64,000 nt of DNA from Deinococcus aestuarii. GTDB taxonomy: Bacteria; Deinococcota; Deinococci; Deinococcales; Deinococcaceae. Positions 24,000-33,169 of the stretch are shown piece after piece. Each line of letters opens with the position of its first letter. Position 1 is the first letter of the stretch. Below the pieces are notes generated by a model. That model searched no databases, was not told where the DNA came from, and worked only from the letters and a program-made list of their open reading frames with translations. A program made the translations under genes and the position numbers. The stretch is taken from NCBI RefSeq assembly GCF_018863415.1, contig NZ_JAHKSN010000013.1:1-64000 (forward strand). The letters run 5' to 3'.

Positions 24000-26165
24000 T
24001 CACCCTCGGGGGGGCGACGGCTGCAAGGCCCCCGGGTCCAGGTGCAGGCCGAGCGGCGCGAACGGCACGCCCAGCAACTCCCCGGTGCGCGCGTCGAAGC
24101 GCAGTGTCTCCCCGCTCAGCGTGATGTTCACCACCCGGGCGCCGAGGCGGTTGACCTGCGCGTACTTCCAGCGGGCCAGGCCCCGCTCGAACACCATCAC
24201 CCGCACGCTGCGTGGGCCCGGCTGCCCGAACGCCGGAATCGCCAGCCGGGCGGCGCGTGCGGCCACCTCCATCGCCTTAAGGACCTCCTCCCGCGCGTAC
24301 ACCTGCCGGGCGGGCACCCGGCGCAGCAGGGCCAGGCTGGTCGCGGCCCAGGCCTGGAGCACCGGGCGGGGGTCCCCAGCGAGCGCCGTCAGCCGGTCCA
24401 CCAGGGGCGGGACGTCCAGCACGGACGTGCCGCCGAACAGCGTCAGCTCACGCTCGTCCTCGATCAGGAGGGGGGCTTCGGGCGCGGCCCTGGGGGCGGC
24501 GGGGCGCGGAGCGGGCGCCGGAAGCGGAGTTACCTCCGGCACGGGCTTGGGGGGAAGCTCCTTTCCCGTCACCCGCAAGCCTTCTTCCCAGGCCTGCTGG
24601 CCGTACGCGAAGCGCAGGGTCTGCTGCGCGCGGGTGTACGCGACGAACTGCACGCAGCGCTCCTCCTCGGGGTCACCCATCGCCAGCGGCATCAGTTCCG
24701 GGTACAGGACCGTCACCCGCGGCCACTCCAGTCCCTTGGCCTTGTGCACGGTGCTGAGGGTCACCTCGCCCCCGCTGCGGTACAGGGTGGCGAGCAGGGC
24801 GCGGATGGCGTCCACCGTTCCCGGGCCCTGCCCGCTCACTTGCTCCGCCAGGACGGTCAGGCAGCGGCAGAGGTCACGCAAGTCGCTGAGCTGGCGTTTC
24901 GCCTGCCACTCGCCGCGCTCCAGAGCCCGCTTCATGGGGGCGGCGCGCCTCTCCTGCAGGGCGGACACCAGGACGGGCACCCGCTCGGCGGTGAAGGCCT
25001 CCGGGAAGGCCTCCTGCGCGGCGCTCACGAGACGCGCTTCCAGGTCGCGCCCGGTGACGTACACGCTGCGGCCCTGTGTCAGAAGATCCAGCGCGAGCCG
25101 GATCAGTGGGGCGTTCAGGCGGCAGAGCACCACGTCGCCGCGCCGCAGGTCCAGGTCCTTGGCGGGCAGGTGTTCGACCGTGCCCTCGGCGGCCCCTTTT
25201 ACCGGCTCGATGAAGTCGCTGACCGTCTGCGCGATCGCCACGACGCTCCTGGGGCAGCGGAAGGAGACGCTCAGCGGCAGCTCGCGGGCGCCGATCTCCC
25301 GCGCGAGCCGGACGAGCCCCCCGGGGTCCGCGCCCGCGTAACTGTAGATGGCCTGCGAGGGGTCACCGCACAGAATCAGGCGGCCCGGGTGGAGAGTACG
25401 CAGGCCGGTCACGTGCAGCACGAACTGCTGCCTGAGCGGGGTGAGGTCCTGCGCCTCGTCGACCAGCGCTGTGCGCACCTGTCCCCGCCCCAGGCCGAGC
25501 CCGAGGGGCAGCCACAGCATGTCGGTGTGGTCGATCAGGCCGCGCTGCAAGAAGGCCTCCCGGCTGGCGTGCCGCAGGCTCTCCAGCACGCCCGCGAGGA
25601 AGCCAGCGCGGTCGCGCTCGGAAGCCAGCGGCCGTTCCATCCCTGCCCGCTGGTCCATCTGCGGCCACGGCACCAGGCTCAGCAGCAGGGCGAGGTCGTC
25701 CGCGCTGTTCAGCGAGAGGTCCAGTTCCCGGTACAGGTCCCAGGCCCGCAGGGCGGTGAAGGTCAGGGCGCGCAGAGAGCGGGGGGACGCGCCCTCCCCC
25801 AACGCGTCCAGCAGCCCGAGTTCGCGCAGCAGGATCAGGGTCTTGTCGGCTTGCAGGTCCAGGGCCTGGCCGGTGCGGGCGAGCTGGCCCATCCCGTGCG
25901 CGTGCAGGGTCCGGGCGGGCAGGCCGGGCGGCAGGCGGCCCTGTACGCCCTGGGTGGCGTGCTTGTTGTACACGAAGTACACCGCCCCCGCCGGGTCCGG
26001 GAGGTGCCAGGCGGCCTCGGTCAGGGTGGTGGTCTTCCCGCTGCCCGCCGTGGCACGGACCATCACGTGCTGGGCCGTGTCCCGCACCACCCGCACGACC
26101 AGCGCCTGCTGCGCTGTGAAGCGGGGCGGGACGGGACGCAACGGGGTGGGCGCGAGGCTCGTCAT
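24000..26165 (-). CDS. UvrD/PcrA-like SF1 helicase
   Basis: 721 aa using the ATG at 26165 (GGGAG upstream). Motif I VRATAGSGKTTTLTEAA (about 40), motif Ia around FVYNKHATQG, motif II TALVDEAQDLTP (about 250), motif III LILCGDPSQAIYSYAGAD, motif IV FRCPRSVV, motif V VTLSTVHKAKGLEWPRV and motif VI CVQFVAYTRAQQTLRF are all intact. The C-terminal 170 residues, with an acidic linker, are outside the helicase core and unassigned. It is likely a DNA repair or plasmid-processing translocase. It converges on rep 1 and lies directly downstream of a broken Dam-type methylase. There is a long open + strand frame opposite, which is antisense. Confidence 0.85.
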   Translation of the reverse strand: MTSLAPTPLRPVPPRFTAQQALVVRVVRDTAQHVMVRATAGSGKTTTLTEAAWHLPDPAGAVYFVYNKHATQGVQGRLPPGLPARTLHAHGMGQLARTGQALDLQADKTLILLRELGLLDALGEGASPRSLRALTFTALRAWDLYRELDLSLNSADDLALLLSLVPWPQMDQRAGMERPLASERDRAGFLAGVLESLRHASREAFLQRGLIDHTDMLWLPLGLGLGRGQVRTALVDEAQDLTPLRQQFVLHVTGLRTLHPGRLILCGDPSQAIYSYAGADPGGLVRLAREIGARELPLSVSFRCPRSVVAIAQTVSDFIEPVKGAAEGTVEHLPAKDLDLRRGDVVLCRLNAPLIRLALDLLTQGRSVYVTGRDLEARLVSAAQEAFPEAFTAERVPVLVSALQERRAAPMKRALERGEWQAKRQLSDLRDLCRCLTVLAEQVSGQGPGTVDAIRALLATLYRSGGEVTLSTVHKAKGLEWPRVTVLYPELMPLAMGDPEEERCVQFVAYTRAQQTLRFAYGQQAWEEGLRVTGKELPPKPVPEVTPLPAPAPRPAAPRAAPEAPLLIEDERELTLFGGTSVLDVPPLVDRLTALAGDPRPVLQAWAATSLALLRRVPARQVYAREEVLKAMEVAARAARLAIPAFGQPGPRSVRVMVFERGLARWKYAQVNRLGARVVNITLSGETLRFDARTGELLGVPFAPLGLHLDPGALQPSPPRG

Positions 26166-26179
26166 CGGTCTCCCGCCCA

Positions 26180-27065
26180 TCATGGTGTCCCGTGCGCGGG
26201 TTTGGATGACAGGGACGTCAGGAACGCGGCCGACGAGGGGGTCGGCTGGGTGAGCAGCGGGTGCAGCGTCTCCACCCCGTCCGCCCAGCTCCGGTCGCGG
26301 GCGACGACGGGCTGAGGTGCCGTGACGTTGTGGCCGCCGGTCATCTTCACGGCCCGCCAGGTCAGGTGCTGCTCCCAGGCGAGGGTCATCACCTGGGGCT
26401 CGTGCTCGTGCGTCATCACCCACGGCATGTCGGGGTTCGCGCAGGACCGGAAGAGCCAGGCATGGTCCAGGGCGTAGAGGGTATGCGGCCGGCGCCCGGC
26501 GCTCTTCGCCCTGACAGCGGACGGGGGTAGACGAAGAGGACCGTGCCCGGGCAGAAGGGGATGCGCTCCAGAATGCCCAGGGCGTCGTCCAGGGGACGGT
26601 GACCCGGTGCTGGTGGGCGGCGAGGACGGCGATGCGCCTGGCGAGCGTCTCGGGGTACCAGCGCTGCCGCAGCCCGCGCCCGTTCTCGTCGAGGTTAACG
26701 AGGCCCGCCCCGGGGGTGAGGAGGCCGCCGCGGTTCAAGCGGTTTTTAGGATGGTCTGGAAGGCGCTGTCGAGGTCCGTCCGGGGCGCGGCGTGCAGCAC
26801 CCTCGTCCCCGGTTGGGCGTGAGGTCAAGGTACAGGAGACGCCGAGCGAGCTGCGGCGCGCAGCCACTGAACACCACCCGGTGGACGGGACGACGGCGGG
26901 GTCGGGTTCGTTCAGCCAGACCCGGGCGGACGTGTGGTCGAGGACCGTGGCGGTGAGCGCCGCGCCGCCCGCGAAGGGCTCGAAGAACAGGGTGGGCGGG
27001 AGCGCCCTCAGGTGGTGTCGCAGGGCCGGGGCGAACCAAGTCTTACCGCCGGGAGAACAGGTCAC
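26180..27065 (-). pseudogene. Dam/D12-class DNA adenine methylase, multiply frameshifted
   Basis: The 5' part (VTCSPGGKTWFAPALRHHLRALPPTLFFEPFAGGAALTATVL) has the AdoMet-binding GGK..FEPFAGGAAL motifs of D12-class N6-adenine methylases. The next parts lie in other frames: ..ARRLLYLDLTPNR, then NRLNRGGLLTPGAGLVNLDENGRGLRQRWYPETLARRIAVLAAHQHRV, then DALGILERIPFCPGTVLFVYP (the region of the DPPY motif), then a WVMTHEHEPQVMTLAWEQHL segment and a C-terminal AWEQH..WADGVETLHPLLTQP. At least three shifts occur, so the enzyme is dead. It ends at 26180 just before the helicase start. Confidence 0.7.
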
Positions 27066-27372
27066 CCCCCTGGCTTTGATCCACGCGACGTTCTCCGGGG
27101 GCTAGGTGGGGAGGACGATCATGGGAAGGCGCGCCCCCCGAGCGCCGCTTCCGCCGCTTGGGGAGCTGGTGGCACCACCTTGCTCAGGAGCACCCCGGGG
27201 TTCAGATTCCTGGATGGCACCGCGCCTCGCCGTTCCCGGGCTTGCGCTATGGGCGAGCGGTGCAGCCATCGCGTGCTCGCACCTGGCGTGACCGGATCCA
27301 AGCCCAGCTTCTCGCCGTGGCCCTGGCGAATTTTCCGTTCCGCCGCTGCACAGGGTGTGCCATTCTCATCTC

Positions 27373-28077
27373 ATGCACACGTTGAAGCGGATAGCGATAG
27401 GCACGATCATGACCCTGGGGGTGACAGGCTGCAAGCCACCCCTGGCTGAATTCAAGGAAAACACCCTGCTGACCTACGTCCCGGATCTGGTGCGGGGCAA
27501 CTGCGCTACCCACGAACCCTGTTCCTACTTCAGCAGCACCCCCGCGCGTGACCTCGTGGCGGCCTTCCAGAAGGTCAGTCCGGGCTTCACCGGTTACTTC
27601 CGTGACGGGCAATCCGACCTCCCCGACGCCATCGTCGATCAGAAGGGCAATGCCGTCGAGGTGTCCTGGGTGGGAACAGGCAACTCTGTGTTTGAGATCC
27701 CCGACGTGGGCGCGATCGACCCGCGGGTGGACAACACGGGCTGGTACTGGACGACCCTGGAGGCCCTGAAAAAGAAGTGGCACGAGCAGGAAGTGACTGG
27801 CCGCCTGCAGGCAGACAACCTCCTGCGGACGGTGCTGAACGCGGAGATAGACCAGTACGGCAGCTGCGGCTTCAGTTCCTGCTCGGGGCGCATCATGATG
27901 AACCCCTCCATGGTGGAGACGTACCTCAAGGAGCAGCTCGATGCCGATCTCAAGTTTGACCAGCGCGGCGACCACACCTATGAGGCTGCCACCATGAACG
28001 CCCGCATCACCATGGAACCCGACACCGTGGCGGATCAGGGTTGGTTCATCACGGCCCGCTGGGGCAACCAGCCCTGA
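27373..28077 (+). CDS. Putative lipoprotein
   Basis: 234 aa from the ATG at 27373, chosen because it gives a clean signal peptide (MHTLKRIAIGTIMTLGVTGC) with a lipobox cysteine at residue 20. The mature part has a Cys-rich patch (GNCATHEPCSYFSS), a charged middle (DGQSDLPDAIVDQKGNAVEVSW) and a second Cys pair (GSCGFSSCSGR), suggesting disulfides outside the membrane. The family is not recognised. The base composition is slightly lower in GC than in its neighbours. It is monocistronic, flanked by the methylase pseudogene (divergent) and a gene-poor stretch. Confidence 0.7.
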   Translation: MHTLKRIAIGTIMTLGVTGCKPPLAEFKENTLLTYVPDLVRGNCATHEPCSYFSSTPARDLVAAFQKVSPGFTGYFRDGQSDLPDAIVDQKGNAVEVSWVGTGNSVFEIPDVGAIDPRVDNTGWYWTTLEALKKKWHEQEVTGRLQADNLLRTVLNAEIDQYGSCGFSSCSGRIMMNPSMVETYLKEQLDADLKFDQRGDHTYEAATMNARITMEPDTVADQGWFITARWGNQP

Positions 28078-28198
28078 GGACTTCCCGCATGGAGCGGTGT
28101 TCGGCAGCCGAACGGTCCGCTCGCACTTCACCAATGGGCCATGACAGAGAGCACCGTATCCGGCGTGCAGCCCCCAGGCAGGGGTCAGGGCCAGCATC

Positions 28199-28366
28199 TC
28201 AGCAGCGTTCTTGCACGGCTATGCGCAGCGTGTCGTGGTTGAGGCGCTCCAGCAGGTCGAGCAGGGCCCACCGGGCGGCGCTTTCACTCACGCCGAGCTG
28301 GGTGGCGAGCGGCTGGGCCTCGGCGTCAAGGTCGGCATCGGCGAAGTCCTGTGCATGCTGGTGCAC
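28199..28366 (-). CDS. Small hypothetical protein
   Basis: 55 aa from a GTG at 28366. The sequence (HAQDFADADLDAEAQPLATQLGVSESAARWALLDLLERLNHDTLRIAVQERC) has regular high-GC third positions and helical amphipathic character, with an HTH-like LATQLGVSESAARWALLDLL. It may be the 3' part of the decayed gene just upstream. Not recognised, and coding status is moderate. Confidence 0.4.
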   Translation of the reverse strand: MHQHAQDFADADLDAEAQPLATQLGVSESAARWALLDLLERLNHDTLRIAVQERC

Positions 28367-28441
28367 GCACCTCCGGCCCGCTGGGAGTGACGCTCCCCTG
28401 AGCAGCCGATGTGGCGGTCTGGCGGTCACGGTCACTGACAC

Positions 28442-28680
28442 CTAGGCCCAGCATGACCTCGACCGGCGTCAGCTCGAAGCACCAGCCCCGCTTGACCTTC
28501 TTCCCCTCGAGCGCGTGGAACTGGCCCCCACCTGCCGTGTGTCCCGCAACCGCTCGCGCGGCAGCGGGCGGGTCGTGATGAGCTGGCCAGGGGCACCGGT
28601 TTGCACGCGGGCAAGGCGCCTGAGCCCAGCCACCCGTTCCTCGCCCCCGGGCCGAATTCACTTCGAAGGTCGATCATGGG
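28442..28680 (-). pseudogene. Decayed gene fragment
   Basis: Two frames carry codon-like sequence: LRRLARVQTGAPGQLITTRPLPRERLRDT, then after a shift near 28530 QFHALEGKKVKRGWCFELTPVEVMLGLGVS. The latter ends near 28442. The KRGWCFELTPVEVMLG phrase looks like part of a plasmid or regulatory protein, but I cannot name it. Confidence 0.35.
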
Positions 28681-28755
28681 TGAGGTCAGGGCACCTCGAC
28701 CTGTTGAACGGCGCGGGCGCCGGGCGTGCCCCCGAAGTGGTGTTGGAGCAGCGCT

Positions 28756-29199
28756 TCAAGCGTACCCCCAGTCATACCGGCAACTCCCGCGGTACAAGAC
28801 GGTTCCCACCCCGTTCACGGCAGTAAAGCCCGCGCGGCCTGGGGACAGGGTGAAGCTGTACGACAGGAAGTCCTGGCCGCCGGGCACAGGCGTCACGGCC
28901 TGCCCGAGGAACAGGTCGTCCAGGCGATACACGGACACGAGCCGGGAAGCCCCCACAAGTTGCAGGCCGCCGGGGCGCTCGGCCTGTACGGTGAACTCCC
29001 GCACTCGGGAGTTCACCGTGAAGACCAGCGTGGGGGTGCCCGTCCTCCGGAAGCGGGACACGCCCGCCTCCGGCGAGGCCACGCGGGTTTCTTGCACGGC
29101 CGGGCACCGCGCCCGGATCGCGAAACTCTCCGTCTGGGCCACGGCCGGGGAGCCCAGCCAGGTCAGGCCGCACACCGTCAACCACAGGCGCGTGTTCAT
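28756..29199 (-). CDS. Secreted hypothetical protein
   Basis: 147 aa with a clear Sec signal peptide (MNTRLWLTVCGLTWLGSPAVAQ, cleavage after AVA). The mature part is beta-rich: SFAIRARCPAVQETRV, TPTLVFTVNSRVREFTVQAE, SVYRLDDLFLGQAV, SYSFTLSPGRAGFTAVNGVGTVLYRG. A Cys pair (RCP..GSCRY) could form one disulfide. The small secreted beta-proteins at 44961 and 53330 have a similar style. Family unknown. Just upstream a perfect inverted repeat (CTCACG-AAC-CGTGAG near 29242) could be regulatory. Confidence 0.65.
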   Translation of the reverse strand: MNTRLWLTVCGLTWLGSPAVAQTESFAIRARCPAVQETRVASPEAGVSRFRRTGTPTLVFTVNSRVREFTVQAERPGGLQLVGASRLVSVYRLDDLFLGQAVTPVPGGQDFLSYSFTLSPGRAGFTAVNGVGTVLYRGSCRYDWGYA

Positions 29200-29518
29200 A
29201 CCGCCTCCCGCCGGGAAGGGGGACCGAGGGCCTCTCCGGCACTCACGAACCGTGAGCTTCCCGGTGAAGTGTGCCGCATCCAGCGGACGGTGGTCAGCCC
29301 AGCACCCCCGGCGGGACAGCCGGGCAGCGGACAGGACGTCAAACCCTGTCCCGGGTGGAGTGGCGGCGCCGGTCTGTCGAGCTCGAAGGGTGGCCGGTCC
29401 CAGAACGACATTCCCTGCTTGCGAGTTCGGCTCATCTGGGTGAACTCCGCTTGCCCCACATCATCCTCGTGGGCTGACCGACTTGACGCGCTGCCTGCCC
29501 TGCACCCAGCCTGGGGGC

Positions 29519-29929
29519 ATGACGGCCGTGCCCCGCTCCCCGCTCGATCACCCGGCCAACCGCCAGTCCTTCGAGACCTGCATCGCGCTCACCCTGCAGG
29601 TGGTCGCCGCCGTGGAGTTTGCCTCCACACTGGGCGAGGAGCGGCCCACCCGCGAGCTGCTGCTCTCCTTTGCCGAGCAGGTGGAGCGCAACGCGCGGGA
29701 CATCGCAGTGATGGCCGGGCACGGGGGGACGGACCTGCGGGCGCTGGGCGAGGACTGGTACGGCAAGCTCGCCGCCACCCGGGACGACCCGCTCGCGGTC
29801 GCCTACCACGCGCTGCACTCGGCGGCGTACCTGGGGCTGGAGGGTGGGGCGACGACGGCGACCGTGCTCGCGGCGGTGGGCTACGCCCTGCGGGTGCTCG
29901 CCCGGCGCGAGGGCCGGCTCAGCCACTGA
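29519..29929 (+). CDS. Replicon-associated helical protein, intact copy
   Basis: 136 aa, ATG at 29519. Nearly all-helical: ANRQSFETCIALTLQVVAAVEFASTLGEERPTRELLLSFAEQVERNARDIAVMAGHGG, then DLRALGEDWYGKLAATRDDPLAVAYHALHSAAYLGLEGGATTATVLAAVGYALRVLARREGRLSH. No catalytic motif is visible. It ends 110 bp before the first iteron of replicon 2. A broken copy lies before replicon 1, and a 17-codon remnant lies before the dead third rep. The constant position suggests a role in replication control or copy number. Not a family I recognise. Confidence 0.7.
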   Translation: MTAVPRSPLDHPANRQSFETCIALTLQVVAAVEFASTLGEERPTRELLLSFAEQVERNARDIAVMAGHGGTDLRALGEDWYGKLAATRDDPLAVAYHALHSAAYLGLEGGATTATVLAAVGYALRVLARREGRLSH

Positions 29930-30038
29930 ACGTCGGGGGCAGGCCGGGCGAACATCGAGCGGGCATTCGGTCCGGTTTCGTGGGCTCGGAACCCGCGCTG
30001 CGAGGGCAACTGTGCCCCCGTCAGTGGCCGACGATAAC

Positions 30039-30640
30039 GGGCGTTTGGGGGGGTTTACCAGGGGTCGTCCCAGCCGGACACCCTAAGAAGCACCTTCCCG
30101 GGGGCCGGGCGTGCCCTCTTTGCACACCTGAAACCGGAAACGGACCTCAACCGGCTGGTCAAAACACCGGCAGGCCCACACGATACGCTCGGGCGTTTGG
30201 GGGGATTCTTATGGACAGCTATCGGGCGTTTGGGGGCGTTGCGTCCTAAAACATCGTCTGGGACGTAGTTTTGAATTCTGCACCCAGGTGTCGGGCGTTT
30301 GGGAGCATTCGGGCGCCCTGCTCTCGGGCGTTTGGGGGGATTGTGGCGACACGGTATCGGGCGTTGGGGGGGATTGGCCCGAATGCCCTATCGGGCGTTT
30401 GGGGGGATTCTATCGGGCGCTTGGGGGCATTCGGCCCTGCTTTGCTCCCCCCGACTCGGGCGTTCGGGGGGGTCCTGCGGCAAAAGTGTCGGGCGTTTGG
30501 TCGCGTTTCCCCCTCCAATCCTCGGGCGTTTGGGGGAATATGGACTGCATAACATGTGGTCATGGGTGAATATGGCGTTCCCTTGTTGTTGTTCAACAGG
30601 TATCTAAAACAATCTTTTAAAACATCATTAAAAGAGACAG
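30039..30640 (+). repeat. Iteron array and AT-rich region of replicon 2
   Basis: Eleven direct copies of TCGGGCGTTTGGGGG(G)ATT begin at 30039, 30189, 30222, 30291, 30324, 30357, 30391, 30413, 30456, 30489 and 30522. Most spacings are 33-34 bp, with single 22- and 43-bp steps, so all fall on one DNA face. Some copies have lost bases (for example GCGTTGGGGG at 30361). An AT-rich stretch follows at 30578-30640 (CTAAAACAATCTTTTAAAACATC..). This is a textbook iteron origin immediately upstream of the rep gene. Confidence 0.9.
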
Positions 30641-30719
30641 CAAACAAGTGCTTCGCAGCGCCAGGCTCCTTGAGAAGAGGGCGCATCGCCCATTACACTG
30701 GCCCATCAGCAGGAGGCCT

Positions 30720-32099
30720 ATGGCGAGCAGAAAGTTGGAACTTCGGCCGTTCTCGGACGAATTGAACCTGGCCCGGCTCAGCCTGGTCAGCCTGCAGCGC
30801 GATGTGGACGCCACGCAGACGCGCTGGGAGAGCCGCATCGTTCAGGGCGAGCGCGCCTACCATGTCGAGTGCATCGCCCCAGAGGGTATTCCGCACGGGC
30901 TGGACTCGGACGTGGTGCTCTCCATCCAGACCCTCTTCGCCGAGGCGGGCCTGCCCGAGGACAACTGCGTCACCACGACGCCCTACGGCCTGCTGAAAGC
31001 GGCCCGGCTCGACACGAACGGCCGCAACTACGGCAAGCTGCGCGAGAGCCTGCGCCGCCTCTACCTCACGAGCTACCTCATCCACGACGGCTGGTTCGAC
31101 GCGAGGGGCCGGCGGTGGCGCTTCACCGGCAAGACCTTCCGCATGCTCGAGGAGCTGGTCTTCCGGTCGAGCGAGGATCTCGGCGGCGACGTGACCCTCG
31201 ACGCCGACGGTCCGCTGCGGATCCGGCTCAACGCGCAGATCGCCGACAACATGCGCGCGGGCTACACGCGCCTGCCGGACATGAAGATCATGCAGAAGCT
31301 CGAGCAGCCGACGGCCCGGGCGATGTACCGGGTCCTGGACGGGCACCGCTACCGGCCCGAGCAGCCCGAGCAGCGCGTGCAGTCGCTCGAGTTCTCGCTG
31401 ATGGAATGGGCCGAGCACTGCCGCATCACCTCCGACCGCCCGGACAAGATCCGCCGCAACCTGGACCGCATGCATGACGAGCTGCTGGGCGCGGGCTTCC
31501 TGGCGGAAGTCCGGTACGATGGGCGCGGCAAGCGGCAGACCATCACCTACGTGTTCGGCAGCGCGGCCCGCGACGCCGATCCCTACCTGGTGCAGCTGCT
31601 GCTGGGTGTGAAGGTCAGCCGGGTGATGGCAGAGAAGCTGGCGCGGGAGTTCCCGGAGCGGGTGGAGGAGGGCCTCGCCCTGGCCCGCCACATCGCCCAG
31701 ACCAGCGCCCCCTCGCGGAACTTCCCCGGGCTGGTGGTGGACGTCATCCGCCGTCTGGAGCACTACACCCAGCCGGAGACGTTCGTCAGCCCCAAGGCCG
31801 TCACGGCGCGGCCGGCACGTGTGGAGCCGCGCGTGCCGGACGTCGAGCAGGAGATCTTGACTAGGGAGCAGGACGAGGAGCGGCTCTACCGCTCCCTGCC
31901 GCCGGAGTTCCAGGTGGAGGAGACCCTGCGGAGGCTGAACGTGTACTTCCGCAAGCGGGACCTCACCCCCGCGCTGTGCGAGGAGGTGCGGCAGGCCATC
32001 ATTGGGGGTGCCGACGGCTGGGCGATGCACCGCGCCCTGGCGCGTGCACTGGCCCGGAACGAGGACAAGCTCGCCACCCTGCGCGGGTTCCTGGACTGA
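30720..32099 (+). CDS. Plasmid replication initiator (RepA-like), replicon 2
   Basis: 459 aa from the ATG at 30720 with the same CAGCAGGAGG ribosome site as rep 1. Conserved blocks: FSDELNLARLSLVSLQRDVD, GLDSDVVLSIQTLFAEAGLPEDNCVTTTPYGLLKAARLDTNGRNYGKLRESLRRLYLTS, then the second winged helix TARAMYRVLDGHRYRP..MEWAEHCRITSDRPDKIRRNLDRMHDELLGAGFLAEVRYDG, and the C-terminal EVEETLRRLNVYF.. segment. It is homologous to rep 1 over its full length, though the iterons differ. No disabling lesion is seen. Confidence 0.85.
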   Translation: MASRKLELRPFSDELNLARLSLVSLQRDVDATQTRWESRIVQGERAYHVECIAPEGIPHGLDSDVVLSIQTLFAEAGLPEDNCVTTTPYGLLKAARLDTNGRNYGKLRESLRRLYLTSYLIHDGWFDARGRRWRFTGKTFRMLEELVFRSSEDLGGDVTLDADGPLRIRLNAQIADNMRAGYTRLPDMKIMQKLEQPTARAMYRVLDGHRYRPEQPEQRVQSLEFSLMEWAEHCRITSDRPDKIRRNLDRMHDELLGAGFLAEVRYDGRGKRQTITYVFGSAARDADPYLVQLLLGVKVSRVMAEKLAREFPERVEEGLALARHIAQTSAPSRNFPGLVVDVIRRLEHYTQPETFVSPKAVTARPARVEPRVPDVEQEILTREQDEERLYRSLPPEFQVEETLRRLNVYFRKRDLTPALCEEVRQAIIGGADGWAMHRALARALARNEDKLATLRGFLD

Positions 32100-32247
32100 G
32101 GTCTGCCGCGAGGGCTGGAGGACGCGCGGGTAAGGTCCCTGCCCTTCACGCCGAGTTCCCGTCTCCCCTTTGATTCCTCTCCCCCTCCGCGCTCGTGTGC
32201 CGAGGCCGACGGGCCGCCCCAGCGGGTGTCCCTCGCCTCATATCGTC

Positions 32248-32274
32248 TTGCTAGAATATTACAGATGTGTAATA
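32248..32274 (+). promoter_or_regulatory. higBA promoter/operator
   Basis: A 7-bp perfect dyad TATTACA-GATG-TGTAATA (32257-32274) overlaps a -10-like TAATAC (32270), with TTGCTA at 32248 as a possible -35 (16 bp spacing). It ends 9 bp before the toxin ATG and is the expected target of the HigA antitoxin. Confidence 0.6.
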
Positions 32275-32283
32275 CTCTGGTCG

Positions 32284-32646
32284 ATGTGGGAGGTGGAGTA
32301 CACCGACGAGCTCGAGGGGTGGTGGGAGGGGTTGTCCGAGGCGGAGCAGGAGTCCGTCGCTGCCTCGGTCGGCCTGCTGGAGGCGCGGGGACCTCACCTC
32401 GAGTTTCCCCACAGCAGCGGCATCTCACAGTCCCGGCACCCGCACATGCGTGAGTTGCGCGTCCAGCACGCAGGGCGCCCCTACCGCATCCTCTACGCCT
32501 TCGATCCACGTCGGTCGGCCATCTTGCTGATTGGCGGCGACAAGACCGGGAACAGCCGCTGGTACGACGAGTCCGTTCCCATCGCCGATACGCTGTACGA
32601 CGGGCACCTGGAGACGCTGAGAAGGGAGGGGTTGATCGATGGCTAA
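32284..32646 (+). CDS. higB: HigB-like toxin (RelE superfamily)
   Basis: 120 aa from the ATG at 32284; longer upstream starts run through the promoter. Sequence features: WEVEYTDELEGWWEGLSEAEQESVAASVGLLEARGPHLEFPHSSGI, then the strand block MRELRVQHAGRPYRILYAFDPRRSAILLIGGDKTGNSRWYDESVPIADTLY. This matches the phage-derived Gp49/HigB family of ribosome-dependent mRNases. It is toxin-first and overlaps the antitoxin by 8 nt. Its message starts very near the ATG and may be leaderless. Confidence 0.8.
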   Translation: MWEVEYTDELEGWWEGLSEAEQESVAASVGLLEARGPHLEFPHSSGISQSRHPHMRELRVQHAGRPYRILYAFDPRRSAILLIGGDKTGNSRWYDESVPIADTLYDGHLETLRREGLIDG

Positions 32647-32950
32647 GAAGTGGAGTGACCTGCGGGCGAGGATGTCCCCGGAGGCCCAGACGCGTACAGC
32701 AGCGCGCACGGAGGCCCTGCTCGTCGAGTTGCAGCTTCAGGAACTGCGCCAGGCCCGTGGGCTGACACAGGTGGACGTCGCCCGGAATCTGGACGTCGAG
32801 CAGGCGGCCGTTTCCAGGTTGGAGCGCCGCGAGGACATGTATCTCAGCAGCCTTCGGGCGTACATCCACGCGCTGGGCGGCGAACTCAAGCTGGTCGCGT
32901 CCTTCCCGGACGGCGACATCCCGCTGCATTCCCCGGAAGTCAAGCGCTGA
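32639..32950 (+). CDS. higA: HigA-like antitoxin
   Basis: 103 aa. An N-terminal helix (KKWSDLRARMSPEAQTRTAARTEALLVELQLQELRQARGL) is followed by the HTH (TQVDVARNLDVEQAAVSRLERREDMYLSSLRAYIHALGGELKLVASFPDG), typical of HigA. The last 45 codons are duplicated, diverged, at 43150-43275, on the far side of the ubiquitin-like/SbcCD island. It should neutralise HigB and repress the operon through the dyad at 32257. Confidence 0.8.
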   Translation: MAKKWSDLRARMSPEAQTRTAARTEALLVELQLQELRQARGLTQVDVARNLDVEQAAVSRLERREDMYLSSLRAYIHALGGELKLVASFPDGDIPLHSPEVKR

Positions 32951-33033
32951 ACAGCACCCTGCTGGACGGGCATCACCGTGACGGGTCGGTCCGGGACACA
33001 TGGGACAAGCCGCTTCAGGATTGACCTCATCGT

Positions 33034-33084
33034 GGGGTACGACCTGCGGGTGCTCGCCCAGCGCAAGGATCAGGTCAGCCACTG
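33034..33084 (+). pseudogene. 3' remnant of the replicon-associated 136-aa gene
   Basis: VGYDLRVLAQRKDQVSH followed by TGA, matching the last 17 residues of the intact gene at 29519 (VGYALRVLARREGRLSH). Nothing upstream of it matches, so only the tail survives. Confidence 0.7.
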
Positions 33085-33169
33085 AGCTGAAGTGCCCGGC
33101 CCAGTCCAGCCCCTTGGCTCTTCGGGGGAAGTTTCGAGACCAACCTCTGGCACTTTGGGGCGTTTCCCT

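Noticed and set aside
23955..26315. Very long open frame (786 codons) on the plus strand
   Set aside because: It is antisense to the helicase, has a Gln/His/Arg-rich composition and no family features; an effect of high GC.
28726..30249. 507-codon open frame across several genes
   Set aside because: Overlaps the secreted protein and the 136-aa gene in other frames, with no coding signature.
30039..30540. Regularly spaced repeats suggesting a CRISPR array
   Set aside because: Repeats are 15-19 bp with short variable gaps, upstream of rep and AT-rich DNA; they are iterons. No cas genes are present.
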